Shown piece by piece: positions 53,944 through 54,393 of a DNA stretch of 54,393 nt. The DNA lies in NCBI GenBank assembly GCA_902785945.1, contig CADAAR010000036.1:1-54393 (forward strand), in the 5' to 3' direction. The stretch comes from an uncultured Prevotellaceae bacterium. GTDB lineage: Bacteria > Bacteroidota > Bacteroidia > Bacteroidales > Bacteroidaceae. Each line of letters opens with the position of its first letter. The stretch's first letter is position 1. The notes under the pieces are model-generated. The model saw nothing but the letters and a program-made list of their open reading frames with translations. It did no database searches and was not told the origin of the DNA. A program made the translations under genes and the position numbers.

Positions 53944-53981
53944 TTCTTCTTTACTTTTTTACTTTTTTACTTTTTCCACTT
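53944..53981 (-). repeat. Octamer-repeat tract between rplN and rplX
   Basis: On the minus strand AAAAAAGT is repeated with variants at 8-9 nt period over about 33 nt, beginning next to the rplN stop and ending at the rplX start. It has the same position, purine-rich polarity and in-unit TAA as the heptad arrays, but a different period, so it may be a relative or simple low-complexity sequence. Confidence 0.45.
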
Positions 53982-54347
53982 TTAAAGTACCTCAGGTGCC
54001 AAAGAAACGACCTTCATATTCACAGCACGGAGCTCACGGGCTACTGGGCCGAAGATACGGCTACCACGAAGCTCGCCTGCATTGTTCAGCAATACACAGG
54101 CATTGTCGTCGAAACGGATGTAAGAACCATCGGCACGACGGATTTCCTTCTTAGTGCGAACAACCAAAGCCTTTGATACTGCACCCTTCTTCACGTCACT
54201 TGTAGGGATCGCGTTCTTGATAGAGACCACGATGATATCACCTACGCTGGCATAACGGCGCTTGGTACCGCCCAATACACGGATGCAGAGAGCTTCGCGT
54301 GCACCGCTGTTGTCAGCTACTGTAAGTCTTGATTCTGTCTGTATCAT
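53982..54347 (-). CDS. rplN: 50S ribosomal protein L14
   Basis: This is a complete 121-aa protein ([44 protein letters not shown]). It lies at the subunit interface next to L19. Confidence 0.97.
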   Translation of the reverse strand: MIQTESRLTVADNSGAREALCIRVLGGTKRRYASVGDIIVVSIKNAIPTSDVKKGAVSKALVVRTKKEIRRADGSYIRFDDNACVLLNNAGELRGSRIFGPVARELRAVNMKVVSLAPEVL

Positions 54348-54349
54348 AA

Positions 54350-54393
54350 TTACTTAGCTTTTTCTACGATTTGAACTAATCTCCATCTCTTTG
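54350..54393 (-). CDS. rpsQ: 30S ribosomal protein S17, C-terminal end (partial)
   Basis: The last 14 codons, ending [13 protein letters not shown]-stop, match the end of Bacteroidetes S17 (the KTKRWRVVEVVEKA pattern). The gene runs off the right edge. Its TAA lies 2 nt before the rplN ATG. Confidence 0.85.
   Translation of the reverse strand, partial: KRWRLVQIVEKAK

Overview
The window looks like a core chromosomal segment from a Prevotella-like member of the Bacteroidales. The basis is the TAnnTTTG-type -7 promoter boxes, the general lack of Shine-Dalgarno sites, Oar-type TonB-dependent receptors, a BACON-domain lipoprotein, DUF4831, GH95 and GH20 enzymes, and spc/alpha ribosomal proteins of Bacteroidetes type. 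No rRNA, tRNA, insertion sequence, prophage or CRISPR array was seen, and no gene-free stretch exceeds 300 bases.

Layout. 1-8.5 kb (minus): two paralogous Oar-like outer-membrane receptors flanking a BACON/OB-fold lipoprotein. 8.6-10.9 kb (minus): hpt-adk-obg. 11.0-13.7 kb (plus): NAD(P)HX repair enzyme, then a DUF4831 protein. 13.7-16.8 kb (minus): a large MBG-repeat surface protein. 17.0-20.3 kb (minus): a partner-switching module (periplasmic-TPR PP2C phosphatase, HATPase kinase, STAS antagonist, small membrane coiled-coil protein). 20.5-21.5 kb: fba. 21.7-28.1 kb (minus): TolC-MacA-MacB efflux operon ending in its own LytS/LytTR two-component pair. 28.2-31.4 kb (minus): aquaporin and GH95 fucosidase. 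31.5-39.4 kb (minus): five tightly packed genes (receiver/PPDK_N protein, NagB-type PIG-L deacetylase, GH20, a two-domain hydrolase, HI0933 flavoprotein). 39.5-43.1 kb (plus): metY, gdhA, RlpA-like protein. 43.1-44.7 kb (minus): glycine-zipper lipoprotein and deoD. 44.8 kb to the end (minus): the spc/alpha ribosomal operon with rpoA, secY, map and infA.

Two observations stand out. First, a family of short tandem arrays, usually about five 7-bp units (about 35 nt), sits at gene boundaries. At three loci (12520-12663, 21540-21674, 42274-42419) two arrays face each other as inverted arms separated by 72-76 nt, and the arm sequences covary between loci. Read along the direction of transcription, the purine-rich, stop-codon-bearing array always comes first, close after an upstream stop codon. 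The pyrimidine-rich, stop-free array comes second and, at two loci, encodes the signal peptide of the next gene. I know of no named element with this architecture.

Second, four essential ribosomal protein genes (rpsM, rpmD, rplR, rplE) lack short, universally conserved segments while their flanks are intact. This looks like small deletions, either assembly artefacts or real, and should be checked before these loci are trusted.
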